Shown here piece after piece: positions 41,913-50,353 of a stretch of DNA of 64,000 bases. Every line of letters begins with the position of its first letter. Position 1 is the stretch's first letter. Below the pieces are notes generated by a model that saw only the letters and a program-made list of their open reading frames with translations, did no database searches and was not told where the DNA came from. Source of the stretch: Clostridia bacterium (GTDB lineage: Bacteria; Bacillota; Clostridia; Christensenellales; Aristaeellaceae). The position numbers were made by a program, and so were the translations under genes. The stretch covers positions 57,257 through 121,256 of the forward strand of contig JAUMVT010000001.1 of assembly GCA_030529995.1 (NCBI GenBank). Reading direction: 5' to 3'.

Positions 41913-42662
41913 ATGAAAACTCAGAAGATTCTGCGAAAAATGTTTCCGCTGCTTTTCTGGCTGGGGGTTTGGGTGGCTGCCTACTTGGCCACCGGCCAGG
42001 AATTGCTGATTGCATCTCCTGTCTCCGTCATGAAGCGGTTTGCCTTTGTGACGGAGGCAGCTTTCTGGCGCTGTGTCGGCATGAGCCTGTATCGGGCTGC
42101 AATGGCCTATGTGCTGGGGATTATCATCGCCTGCATGCTTGCGGTGCTTTGTCATCTGTGGCAATGGGTTGATGACTTGGTTCGCCCTGCACTGGCAGTG
42201 ATTCGGGCAACCCCGGTAGCTTCCTTCATCATTCTTGCCTTGGTGTGGCTGTCCTCCTCCAATGTGCCGATTCTCACGGGAATGCTCATGGTTGTCCCGG
42301 TGGTCTTCTCCAATGTGAAGGAAGGCATTGATGCCACGGATCCGCAACTGTTGGAAATGGGGAGACTTTTTCAATGGAGCCGCTGGAAGATCTTTCGGCG
42401 AATCATTATACCTTCTGTAAAGTCTACCTTTCTGGCGGCCTGTGAGGCTTGTGTTGGGTTGTGCTTCAAGGCAAGTATTGCGGCGGAAGTCATCGGCACG
42501 CCGAAGAATGCTATCGGCACCCAGCTCTATAGCGCAAAGATTTATCTGGAAACGGATACCCTCATGGCGTGGACGCTGGTGGTCATTTTGCTGAGTATGG
42601 GCATTGAAAAGCTGCTTCGCTGCATCATTCGGGGAGGTGAAAAGCGTGTCCATCATCCTTGA
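41913..42662 (+). CDS. ABC transporter permease (SsuC/TauC type)
   Basis: 249 residues, BPD_transp_1 family with about six helices. The EAA loop is degenerate: D-P-Q-L-L-E-M-G-R-L-F-Q-W-S-R-W-K-I-F-R-R-I-I-I-P. It follows the binding protein after three bases and overlaps the ATPase gene by 17 bases. Confidence 0.9.
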   Translation: MKTQKILRKMFPLLFWLGVWVAAYLATGQELLIASPVSVMKRFAFVTEAAFWRCVGMSLYRAAMAYVLGIIIACMLAVLCHLWQWVDDLVRPALAVIRATPVASFIILALVWLSSSNVPILTGMLMVVPVVFSNVKEGIDATDPQLLEMGRLFQWSRWKIFRRIIIPSVKSTFLAACEACVGLCFKASIAAEVIGTPKNAIGTQLYSAKIYLETDTLMAWTLVVILLSMGIEKLLRCIIRGGEKRVHHP

Positions 42663-43209
42663 AGATGTGCAGAAATCCTTTAGCGGTAAGCAGGTGATCC
42701 GCAATGCCTCCGTGACCATCGGGGCGGGAGAACGGGTGTGCTTTTTCGGCCCCTCCGGCTGCGGCAAGACGACGATGCTTCGGCTCATCTGCGGGCTGGA
42801 ACAACCGGACAAGGGGAGCATTCGCCTGCCGGACGGCCTGCGCTGGTCATGTCACTTTCAGGAAGATCGGCTGCTCCCTTGGTACACGTCGGCGGAAAAC
42901 ATCGCCCTTGTGACCAAAGATGATCCGGCTATTTGGCTGGAGCAAGTCCATCTTCGGGAAGCATGGGGCTTGTACCCGGATGAATTGTCCGGCGGTATGC
43001 GCAGGCGTGTGTCCTTGGCACGTGCCCTTGCTCATGAAAGCGATGCCCTTGTGCTGGACGAGCCTTTGCGGGAACTTGATGCAGCCACAGCAAAGGCCAT
43101 GCTTCAACTGATTGATATCTCTATCAACGGACGAACATTGCTGCTGGTCACCCATGACCCATCACAGGCAGAAGCCCTTCACTGCCGGATGATTGCAATG
43201 CCTTTGTGA
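42646..43209 (+). CDS. ABC transporter ATPase (SsuB/TauB type), short form
   Basis: 187 residues from GTG 42646 (GGGGAGGTG upstream). Walker A G-P-S-G-C-G-K-T, signature L-S-G-G-M-R-R-R, Walker B A-L-V-L-D-E-P-L, switch histidine in L-V-T-H-D-P. It is about 60 residues shorter than the usual SsuB/TauB (about 245), ending soon after the switch loop. All catalytic motifs remain, so it should be functional. Confidence 0.9.
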   Translation: MSIILEDVQKSFSGKQVIRNASVTIGAGERVCFFGPSGCGKTTMLRLICGLEQPDKGSIRLPDGLRWSCHFQEDRLLPWYTSAENIALVTKDDPAIWLEQVHLREAWGLYPDELSGGMRRRVSLARALAHESDALVLDEPLRELDAATAKAMLQLIDISINGRTLLLVTHDPSQAEALHCRMIAMPL

Positions 43210-43226
43210 TTTAGGAGCATAGACCG

Positions 43227-44624
43227 ATGAGAAGAAAAGCATGGTTCCTTGTTCTGCTGATCCTGACACTGCTGGTTCATTCCTTTCCAGTGAGTAGCCG
43301 TGCGGAAGGAAACTTCTATCAACCGCTGGAAAATGCGGATATGGATTACCACGATGCATCTTCCCACTGGTCCTTCGCACGAAGCGTGGAAACGGAACAC
43401 TACTTTATTTTCTGGGAGCAGGCATTCGGTGATGATCCGAATGGTGAAAATGTGCCGGAAGCCCTTCGGGTGGATGTGCAGGATCTGGCGGAAAAGCTGG
43501 AAACCTTCTATGCAACTGAGACGGAGACACTGGGCTTTGACGATATTCAAACCATCAATGATTATAAGCTGCAGGTGTACCTGCTGTATACCACGGATTG
43601 GGTGGCAACAGGCTCCGGATACGATAATCAAATCGGTGCGCTATGGGTATCTCCCTCCACGTGCCAGCCGGTGGGCTCGGTCATTGCCCACGAGGTGGGG
43701 CACTGCTTTCAGTACCTGGTGTATTGCAGGCAGCTGGCAGACGGACAGAAAGACAATAACACGAGGGGATTTCGATACAGCTATCAAAACGGCTTAGGAA
43801 ATGCGTTCTGGGAGCTGAGCGCACAGTGGCAGTCGTGGCAGGATTACCCTGAAGAGCAGTTTACGGACTATGAGATGGAAACATGGTTCAAGAACTACTT
43901 TCGCTCCTTTGAAAATGAATGGACACGGTATCAGAATTACTGGCTGATTACCTACTTTGCAGAAACCTATGGTACGAATTGGCTCAGCACCATTTGGAAG
44001 GCAAGCAGAGCGGATGAAGATGCTCTTGCCTGTCACTTGCGTGTCAACCTCAATGGGGACTTGGAACAGCTGTACCGGGAACTTTATGACTATGCAGCTC
44101 ACGCTGTCACCTTCGACTTTTCCTTTGCTCGACCCTATGCGGCTGACTGGCAAGGGCGGTATGATGCTGACCTATGTGAAACAAAGGATGGGTGGCAGCA
44201 AATTACCTATGCCAATACGCCAGAAGCCAACGGGTTCTCAGCAGTGAAACTGGCGATTCCCGAAGATGGTGTGCTGAAGATCGATTTCGAGGGCATCCAA
44301 CCCGGTTCTGCCTTGGCGGAGGATGATTCGGGAATTTGTATCACGGATGCTTCCGGCAATACAGAGGCTGTCCGTACCTACAATGCGTGGGACGGAACGG
44401 CAGGATGGCGGTACGGCGTTGTTGCGCTCCTTTCGGATGGCAGCCGTGATTATTCGCCCATGTACAGCGACGCAAAAGGGAGCATTGTCTACATAGTTCC
44501 GGAAAACACAGAATTGCTGTATTTTGTGGTGCTTGGCGCACCGGAGACCTATGTGCCTCATGTTTGGGATGAAACAGAAAAGACGGACGTGCAAATGCCT
44601 TATTGTTTTCGCATCGTGCGGTAA
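43227..44624 (+). CDS. Secreted HExxH protein (DUF6055-like, putative metallopeptidase)
   Basis: 465 residues with a signal peptide (R-R-K, hydrophobic 6-20). A motif H-E-V-G-H-C-F-Q near 154-161 is a zincin-type HExxH. A glutamate-containing helix downstream (F-W-E-L-S-A-Q-W) could give the third ligand. The N-terminal part (H-Y-F-I-F-W-E) and overall layout recall the DUF6055 family, and the last 150 residues are beta-rich. The substrate is unknown. It follows the ABC ATPase by 17 bases but is unlikely to share its function. Confidence 0.75.
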   Translation: MRRKAWFLVLLILTLLVHSFPVSSRAEGNFYQPLENADMDYHDASSHWSFARSVETEHYFIFWEQAFGDDPNGENVPEALRVDVQDLAEKLETFYATETETLGFDDIQTINDYKLQVYLLYTTDWVATGSGYDNQIGALWVSPSTCQPVGSVIAHEVGHCFQYLVYCRQLADGQKDNNTRGFRYSYQNGLGNAFWELSAQWQSWQDYPEEQFTDYEMETWFKNYFRSFENEWTRYQNYWLITYFAETYGTNWLSTIWKASRADEDALACHLRVNLNGDLEQLYRELYDYAAHAVTFDFSFARPYAADWQGRYDADLCETKDGWQQITYANTPEANGFSAVKLAIPEDGVLKIDFEGIQPGSALAEDDSGICITDASGNTEAVRTYNAWDGTAGWRYGVVALLSDGSRDYSPMYSDAKGSIVYIVPENTELLYFVVLGAPETYVPHVWDETEKTDVQMPYCFRIVR

Positions 44625-44651
44625 AGAGATAGAACCGAAATGAACAACAAA

Positions 44652-44683
44652 GCGTGGAGGAAGCACTGCTGTTTCCTCCACGC
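44652..44683. terminator. Bidirectional terminator between the secreted-protein gene and thrS
   Basis: Perfect 11-base-pair GCGTGGAGGAA...TTCCTCCACGC hairpin. T-rich sequence (TGCTTTATA plus strand, TTTGTTGTT minus strand) follows on both sides. Confidence 0.82.
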
Positions 44684-44710
44684 TGCTTTATACGATTTTA
44701 GATTTTGCGA

Positions 44711-46474
44711 TCACTTGCGGTTAACGATTTCGTCCTTCACCTTGGCGGCAAAGTCATCCAGAGACATGACCGTCGTCTGGTCGGTGTCACGATCCCGGAC
44801 GGAAACCGTTCTGTCGGCAATTTCCTTTTCACCGATGATCAGCATGTAAGGCACACGATCCACCTGACGGGCATAGCGAATCTTGTAGCCGATCTTCTCA
44901 TTCCGGTCATCCAAGGCAACCCGCACCTTCTGGTCACGAAGTGCCTCATAAACTTCCTTGGCATAGTCCATGCTCTTGTCAGACACGGGCAGAACCTTTA
45001 CCTGCACAGGTGCCAACCAGGTGGGGAACTTGCCTGCAAAGTGCTCGGTCAGGATGCCGATAAACCGCTCGATGGAGCCGAAGCACACACGGTGAATCAT
45101 GATCGGGCGCTTACGGGTGCCATCCTCAGCCACATACTCCAGACCGAAATTCAGCGGCATCTGGAAGTCCAGCTGAATGGTACCGCACTGCCAGGTGCGT
45201 CCCAGACTGTCACGGAGGTGGAAGTCGATCTTGGGACCATAGAAGGCGCCGTCCCCCTCATTGACGATGTAGTCCATGCCCAGCCGCTCCAGAGCGGTCT
45301 TCAGGCCATTGGTTGCATCTTCCCAATCCTCATCGGAACCCATGGAGTTTTCGGGACGGGTGGACAGCTCCACAAAGTAATCAAAGCCAAACTTGCTGTA
45401 TACCTGATTGATCAGGTGCACAACGCCGGCGATTTCTTCCGGAATCTGCTCACGGGTCATGAAGATGTGGGCATCATCCTGGGTGAAGCAGCGTACACGG
45501 AACAGACCGTGAAGGGCACCCTTCAGCTCGTGACGGTGCACAATGCCCAGCTCACCCACACGCATGGGCAGTTCACGATAGCTGTGGGGCTGGCTGCGGT
45601 AAACCATTACGCCGCCGGGGCAGTTCATGGGCTTGATGCAGTAGTCTTCTCCGTCGATCTTGGTGGCATACATGTTGTCCTTGTAGTGATCCCAGTGACC
45701 GCTGGTCTCCCACAGGTGACGGTTCATGATCAGGGGCGTGGAAACCTCCACATACCCGGCCTTGGTGTGAATGTCACGCCAGTAGTCGATCAGGGCATTC
45801 TTCAGTGCCATGCCGTTAGGCAGGAAGAAGGGGAAACCGGGGCCTTCATCACAGAGCATGAACAGACCCATTTCCTTGCCGATTTTGCGGTGATCCCGCT
45901 TCTCAGCTTCTTCCATCATCTTCAGATACTCTTCCAGCTCTTCCTTGGTGCGGAAGGCAATGCCGCTGATGCGGGTGAGCATCTTGTTGTTCTTATCGTT
46001 CTTCCAATATGCGCCGGAAAGAGCCGTCAGCTTAAAAGCCTTCAGTGCCTTGGTGTAGCACAGATGAGGACCGACGCACATATCGGTGTAGTCGCCCTGC
46101 TGATAGAAAGTCAGCACAGCGTCTTCCGGCAGGTCGGCGATGTGCTCCACCTTGTAAATTTCGCCCTTTTCCGTCATCAGCTTTACAGCCTCTTCCCGGC
46201 TGAGCGCATAAGGCTTGATGGGCAGGTTCTGCTTCACGATAGCCTGCATTTCTTTTTCAATGGCAGGCAGATCTTCATCGGAAAGCTTCACATCACCCAA
46301 GTCGATGTCGTAGTGGAAGCCCTTCTCCGTAGCAGGGCCATAGGCAAAGTGAGCGTCAGGGTACAGGTGCTTCACAGCCTGGGCAAGAATGTGGGCGGCG
46401 GTGTGACGAATTACGTGCAGCTCTTCGTCAGCAGGGCATTCGTCCACATGACCGTCGTTGTAGATGACCTTCAT
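44711..46474 (-). CDS. thrS: Threonyl-tRNA synthetase lacking the TGS domain
   Basis: 587 residues, against about 640 for canonical ThrRS. The protein enters the N2 editing domain almost at once (H-T-A-A-H at 25-29, later C-V-G-P-H), so the N-terminal TGS domain is missing apart from a short strand. The class II core has the zinc ligands in P-M-N-C-P-G and R-H-E, plus I-H-R in motif 3. The anticodon-binding domain starts near 485. AGGAGGAACATCC precedes the ATG. Expression is under the T-box upstream. Confidence 0.97.
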   Translation of the reverse strand: MKVIYNDGHVDECPADEELHVIRHTAAHILAQAVKHLYPDAHFAYGPATEKGFHYDIDLGDVKLSDEDLPAIEKEMQAIVKQNLPIKPYALSREEAVKLMTEKGEIYKVEHIADLPEDAVLTFYQQGDYTDMCVGPHLCYTKALKAFKLTALSGAYWKNDKNNKMLTRISGIAFRTKEELEEYLKMMEEAEKRDHRKIGKEMGLFMLCDEGPGFPFFLPNGMALKNALIDYWRDIHTKAGYVEVSTPLIMNRHLWETSGHWDHYKDNMYATKIDGEDYCIKPMNCPGGVMVYRSQPHSYRELPMRVGELGIVHRHELKGALHGLFRVRCFTQDDAHIFMTREQIPEEIAGVVHLINQVYSKFGFDYFVELSTRPENSMGSDEDWEDATNGLKTALERLGMDYIVNEGDGAFYGPKIDFHLRDSLGRTWQCGTIQLDFQMPLNFGLEYVAEDGTRKRPIMIHRVCFGSIERFIGILTEHFAGKFPTWLAPVQVKVLPVSDKSMDYAKEVYEALRDQKVRVALDDRNEKIGYKIRYARQVDRVPYMLIIGEKEIADRTVSVRDRDTDQTTVMSLDDFAAKVKDEIVNRK

Positions 46475-46530
46475 TGGATGTTCCTCCTCCTGTATGCGTC
46501 ACAAGCTGGGCCTTGGTGCTTTTCATAAAA

Positions 46531-46568
46531 GAAAAAGACACCCATCCCTTCTGCGGGGACGAATGTCT
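46531..46568 (-). terminator. Regulated terminator of the thrS T-box
   Basis: Minus-strand AGACATTCGTCCC / GGGATGGGTGTCT stem with G-U pairs, followed by TTTTTC. Confidence 0.85.
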
Positions 46569-46748
46569 GTGCATCCGCGGTTCCACCCTGCTTGTTTTGT
46601 AACCACTCTTCATGCTCTATCGTGCATGAGCCGCCCAACGTCCGCAGATGGTATCCAACGGCTGCTTGTGATGTCTGCTCTCAGCCTGCGGCAGGCACTC
46701 TCTTTGCACAGCTGCACCGGGGACGTGTTCCGCTTCATCCATCGGGAA
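46531..46748 (-). promoter_or_regulatory. T-box leader sensing uncharged tRNA-Thr
   Basis: The minus-strand transcript carries AAAGAGAG, a GC-rich stem I region, a G-G-A-T-ACC-A-T-C segment in which ACC would be the threonine specifier, and the diagnostic AGGGTGGAACCGCGG T-box (46575-46589) before the terminator. An ACA triplet upstream (in ATCACAAGC) is an alternative specifier. It controls thrS by antitermination. Confidence 0.9.
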
Positions 46749-46755
46749 TGACACA

Positions 46756-46785
46756 AGTATACGCCTTTCCCAAGAAGTTTGTCAA
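46756..46785 (-). promoter_or_regulatory. Sigma-A promoter of the thrS T-box transcript
   Basis: Minus-strand TTGACA (46780-46785), 18-base spacer, TATACT (46756-46761). Confidence 0.82.
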
Positions 46786-46811
46786 CGGGAAAGAAAAAGA
46801 AAAATGCAGGA

Positions 46812-47240
46812 TTACGACCAAAGCGATTTCATGAAAACGGGATAGGCTTCATTGCAGATGTTCACAATGCGAACCATGGCCTCGTTGCAGATTTCATCGA
46901 TGTCATGCTGGCGGAAAATGCAGTCCATTTCAGCCTGAATGGTGTTGTCATCCGGATCAAGGCAGAACTTCGCGAAGCGATACTCATTGTTGATTTGATT
47001 GACGGCCGTCAGCATGGCGGAAATTTTACCGGCGGGAACCTTTACCAGGTTGAACACCCGCAAGCTTGCATGTTCGTTATCATGATCAAAGAAGAAGGTA
47101 ACGGTAACGTCTACCTGCTCACCGGAAAACGCAACCTTCACAACATCGGAAGCGGGCTCGGTGTCGGCGTCACGCATTAAAGTGTAGCGGACATTTCGCT
47201 TATCCAGGTAAGCAAGGAACTGCGTTGTAGCGTCATGCAT
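46812..47240 (-). CDS. YbjN domain-containing protein
   Basis: 142 residues of the YbjN fold (type III chaperone-like): an alternating beta region D-V-T-V-T-F-F-F-D and a typical V-N-x-I-N-N-E-Y-R-F-A-K-F segment. The cytosolic function is undefined; homologues are linked to stress tolerance. GAGGTG lies before the ATG. It has its own promoter and no obvious terminator before the thrS promoter, so it may read through into thrS. Confidence 0.82.
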   Translation of the reverse strand: MHDATTQFLAYLDKRNVRYTLMRDADTEPASDVVKVAFSGEQVDVTVTFFFDHDNEHASLRVFNLVKVPAGKISAMLTAVNQINNEYRFAKFCLDPDDNTIQAEMDCIFRQHDIDEICNEAMVRIVNICNEAYPVFMKSLWS

Positions 47241-47272
47241 AGGATCACCTCGATAACGTATTTGCTGTACTT

Positions 47273-47301
47273 ATTCTATCTTGTTTTCCAAAGTGCGTCA
47301 A
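47273..47301 (-). promoter_or_regulatory. Promoter of the ybjN-like gene
   Basis: Minus-strand TTGACG (47296-47301), 17-base spacer, TAGAAT (47273-47278). Confidence 0.7.
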
Positions 47302-47364
47302 GCTTTTACAAAATGCGTTTGCTGCAATACAGCGCATGATTTCCGACATTGCCTTTTGTTCGTT

Positions 47365-47393
47365 TTGACACATCAAGTCTTCCATGCTATAAT
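47365..47393 (+). promoter_or_regulatory. Strong sigma-A promoter of the GNAT-to-tlyA gene cluster
   Basis: TTGACA (47365-47370), 17-base spacer, TATAAT (47388-47393). The next seven genes are spaced by at most 32 bases, with no terminator seen before 54954. Confidence 0.88.
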
Positions 47394-47471
47394 AATTCAG
47401 TTAAAGTGGCAGGGAATCAGGCTTGTCGTCTGCATTTTCTGCAGAGTCTATGCAGGCGGGAAGTGAGGCCG

Positions 47472-47999
47472 ATGTTCTGGAAGAGACTGAAACCCAGCAT
47501 GACGGATGGTGTCATTGACCTCATTCCGCTGTCCCTGTATCCGCCGGACGAGGCCATGGGCTTTGGCAAGAATTATGACTACATGATCGTGCCCCATGGT
47601 ACCAGGCGGGAGGCGGGGCGAATTAACCTTCGCCTCGGTGAAAGCGAGTGTGTCTATTATTTCGGGCACATTGGCTATCATGTGGACTTGGGCTTTCAGG
47701 GAGATCACTTCGCAAGGCGGGCTTGCGAGCTTCTTCGGGATGTGATTATCGGCGCTGGGAAAAGCAGCGTGGTAATTACCACAGATCCGGATAACTGGCC
47801 CAGCCGCCGCACTTGTGAAGGCTTGGGCTGCGTGATGGAAAACATCGTCCACGTGCCGGAAGAAATCCAGCAGCGGTGGGAGATCAGTGCGGTAAAGTGC
47901 CGCTATATTTGGCGGATGGACAGCGCAAAGCGCCCGATTCCGTCTCAATCATTCGAATGGTCGGAGGAATACCATGGAAGCGACAGCTTCAGGGGTTAA
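47472..47999 (+). CDS. GNAT family N-acetyltransferase
   Basis: 175 residues from ATG 47472 (GGGAAGTGAGG upstream). The acetyl-CoA loop region reads G-F-Q-G-D-H-F-A-R-R-A, after a strand Y-Y-F-G-H-I-G-Y-H-V. A late strand with N-W-P-S-R-R-T-C-E-G-L-G matches the usual N-x-x-S-x-x-x-x-x-x-x-G motif of the fold. The acceptor substrate is unknown. It overlaps the hydrolase gene by 26 bases. Confidence 0.82.
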   Translation: MFWKRLKPSMTDGVIDLIPLSLYPPDEAMGFGKNYDYMIVPHGTRREAGRINLRLGESECVYYFGHIGYHVDLGFQGDHFARRACELLRDVIIGAGKSSVVITTDPDNWPSRRTCEGLGCVMENIVHVPEEIQQRWEISAVKCRYIWRMDSAKRPIPSQSFEWSEEYHGSDSFRG

Positions 48000-48753
48000 G
48001 ATTCATTATTCACTGAGCGGACAGGGAACGAAAAGGGTGGTGCTGCTCCACGGCTGGGGCTGCGAAATCAAATTGATGCAGCCTGTAGCAAATGCACTTC
48101 AACAGGACATGCAGGTGCTCTGCATCGATTTCCCCGGCCACGGGGCAAGCGGCCGCCCGCCGGAGCCTTGGGGCGTCCCGGAATATGCGGCATGCCTGAA
48201 GGAGCTGCTTCAGCAACTGAATTTCCTGCCCTGTGCAGCGGTTGCCCATTCCTTCGGCGCACGGGTTGCCATTTACTTGGCCAGCGAAGATCCGTCGGCT
48301 TTTACTAAACTCGTTTTGACCGGAGCTGCCGGTATCAGAGCACCTCAAAGTGAGGAAAGCAAGAAGCGCTCCGCACAGTTTCAACGGCTGAAGGGATTGT
48401 GCGAAGGCTTGAAAAAAACGAAAATATTTGGTTCACTGCCGGATAAGGCAGAAGATGCCCTGCGCAAAAAGTACGGCTCGGCAGACTATAATGCCTTGAA
48501 TGAAGAGATGCGCAAGACTTTTGTCAAGGTGGTCAATCTGGATTTAACGGATCGGCTGCCTGAAATTAAGCAGCCTACCTTGCTCCTTTGGGGCACAAAG
48601 GACACGGCAACGCCTCTGTGGATGGGCAAGAAAATGGAGGAGCTTATCCCGGATGCCGGATTGGTGGAGCTGGAAGATGGAACCCATTTTGCCTATCTGG
48701 AGCAGTGCGGAAAGTTCTGCACCATTGTCCGCCACTTTTTACTGGAGGATTGA
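47974..48753 (+). CDS. Alpha/beta hydrolase
   Basis: 259 residues. Oxyanion motif L-L-H-G-W-G, nucleophile elbow A-H-S-F-G-A (serine near 92), acid in G-T-K-D-T-A-T-P and catalytic histidine in G-T-H-F-A-Y-L-E, so the triad is complete. The lid region (about 120-170) is lysine-rich. The substrate is unknown. AGGAGG-like sequence GGAGGAATACC precedes the ATG. Confidence 0.9.
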   Translation: MEATASGVKIHYSLSGQGTKRVVLLHGWGCEIKLMQPVANALQQDMQVLCIDFPGHGASGRPPEPWGVPEYAACLKELLQQLNFLPCAAVAHSFGARVAIYLASEDPSAFTKLVLTGAAGIRAPQSEESKKRSAQFQRLKGLCEGLKKTKIFGSLPDKAEDALRKKYGSADYNALNEEMRKTFVKVVNLDLTDRLPEIKQPTLLLWGTKDTATPLWMGKKMEELIPDAGLVELEDGTHFAYLEQCGKFCTIVRHFLLED

Positions 48754-48756
48754 CGC

Positions 48757-50340
48757 ATGACACCTGATGATTGGTTTGAGATCCTTGGCATAGCGGCAGG
48801 CATGGTGCTTTCCATGCGCAGTCTGGTGCATTATTTTCAGCTGGAGAGTTATCAGTTTCCCGGCTACTTCCGCACCTTGAAGCGAAACATTCGCCGAGCT
48901 TTGCTGCCAGGTGTACTGCTTGCGGCTGTGTCTGGCCTTATGACATTGCTGGGCATGGCTATGGGCAACGGCATCACGGCAAAACTCCTGTACATGGTAC
49001 TGACCGTTGCCGCAGGCTTTGGCATCCATCGGATGATGAAGGACAAGAAGGCAAAGAAGCCTCTGCACATGACGCCCCGGGTGAAGCGGCTTTATGCCGT
49101 GGCAGCCGTGGTGTTCCTACTGCTAAGCTGGGGCATGGCGGCATGTTTGGGAGCACAGTGGCTGTGGATTGCACCCTTGCTTCTGCCGGTATGGACGGCT
49201 CTTGCCGGACTCCTCGCCTGGCCCATCGAAAAGCTGATCAGTGAAATGTATTTTCGGGATGCTCAGCGCAGGCTGAAGGAACGGCCGGATTTGATTAAAA
49301 TCGGCATTACCGGCAGCTATGGCAAAACCAGCGTGAAGTTTATCCTTGGCACGCTGCTGAGCGAGAAGTATCAAACTTTGGTGACTCCTTCCAGCTTTAA
49401 TACGCCCATGGGGGTTACCAAGATCATCCGCACCAAGCTGCAGCCTGCCCATCAGGTTTTTGTGGCGGAGATGGGTGCCCGGCACGTGGGGGACATCAAG
49501 GAAATGTGCCGCTTGGTGCACCCGACCTATGGCGTGCTGACCTCTGTAGGACCCCAGCACCTGGATACGTTCAAGACCATTGACCGCATTAAGAAGACGA
49601 AGTACGAATTGATGGACGCTGTGCCGGAAGAAGGCTGCTGCTTCTTTCAAAACGACGGCGCCATCTGCACCGAACTGTATGAAGGTACGACGAAGGAAAA
49701 ACGCCTTTGCAGCTTAAAGCCGGATCAGCGGGCAGATGTGTGGGCGGAGAATATCACTGTGTCGCCTGCAGGCAGCAGCTTCCTCCTGTGCACGAAGGAC
49801 AGCAAAACTCCCTGCACAACCAAACTATTGGGCGAGCACGGCATTCAGAATATTCTCCTTGCCGCAACAGTATGCTTCCATTTGGGGCTGACAGCAAAGC
49901 AAATTGCACGGGGCATCAGCAAAGTGCAGCCTGTGGAGCATCGCTTACAGCTCTTGCCGCAGCAGGGAGGCATGACGGTAATTGATGACGCCTTCAACAG
50001 TAATCCCAAAGGCTCCGCAGCAGCTCTGCAGGTGCTGGCAGCCTTCCCGGGACGGCGCATCATTATTACTCCCGGCATGGTGGAACTGGGACAAGGGGAA
50101 GAAGAATACAACCGGGAATTCGGCCGCCTTATGGCAAAAGCAGCGGATCTCGCCTTCCTGGTAGGCAAGAAACATACCGAGCCTATTGTGGAGGGTCTTC
50201 GGGAAGCGGGTTTCCCGGAGGAGAATCTGCATGTGGTCAGCAACTTGAACGAGGCCACAACGCTTCTGCACCAAATGGGACGAAGCGGCGATGTGGTATT
50301 GTTTGAAAATGATTTGCCGGATAATTATTCCGAACAGTGA
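48757..50340 (+). CDS. murF: MurF-like Mur ligase with N-terminal membrane segments
   Basis: 527 residues. Three to four transmembrane helices occur in the first 155 residues (about 8-24, 47-70, 74-90, 110-155). A complete Mur ligase follows: ATP loop G-S-Y-G-K-T-S at 186-192, N-T-P-M-G and A-E-M-G-A in the central domain, and a C-terminal domain with D-D-A-F-N-S-N-P-K-G. MurF adds D-Ala-D-Ala to the UDP-MurNAc-tripeptide. Ddl, which makes that dipeptide, is encoded next. The membrane extension occurs in many clostridial MurF-like proteins, so a second, soluble MurF elsewhere is possible. Confidence 0.88.
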   Translation: MTPDDWFEILGIAAGMVLSMRSLVHYFQLESYQFPGYFRTLKRNIRRALLPGVLLAAVSGLMTLLGMAMGNGITAKLLYMVLTVAAGFGIHRMMKDKKAKKPLHMTPRVKRLYAVAAVVFLLLSWGMAACLGAQWLWIAPLLLPVWTALAGLLAWPIEKLISEMYFRDAQRRLKERPDLIKIGITGSYGKTSVKFILGTLLSEKYQTLVTPSSFNTPMGVTKIIRTKLQPAHQVFVAEMGARHVGDIKEMCRLVHPTYGVLTSVGPQHLDTFKTIDRIKKTKYELMDAVPEEGCCFFQNDGAICTELYEGTTKEKRLCSLKPDQRADVWAENITVSPAGSSFLLCTKDSKTPCTTKLLGEHGIQNILLAATVCFHLGLTAKQIARGISKVQPVEHRLQLLPQQGGMTVIDDAFNSNPKGSAAALQVLAAFPGRRIIITPGMVELGQGEEEYNREFGRLMAKAADLAFLVGKKHTEPIVEGLREAGFPEENLHVVSNLNEATTLLHQMGRSGDVVLFENDLPDNYSEQ

Positions 50341-50353
50341 CAGCGGAGGAAAT

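Noticed and set aside
44705-46528. 607-codon open frame antisense to thrS
   Set aside because: Same cause: complementary-strand openness of a GC-biased gene. The minus-strand product is an unmistakable ThrRS with a T-box leader.
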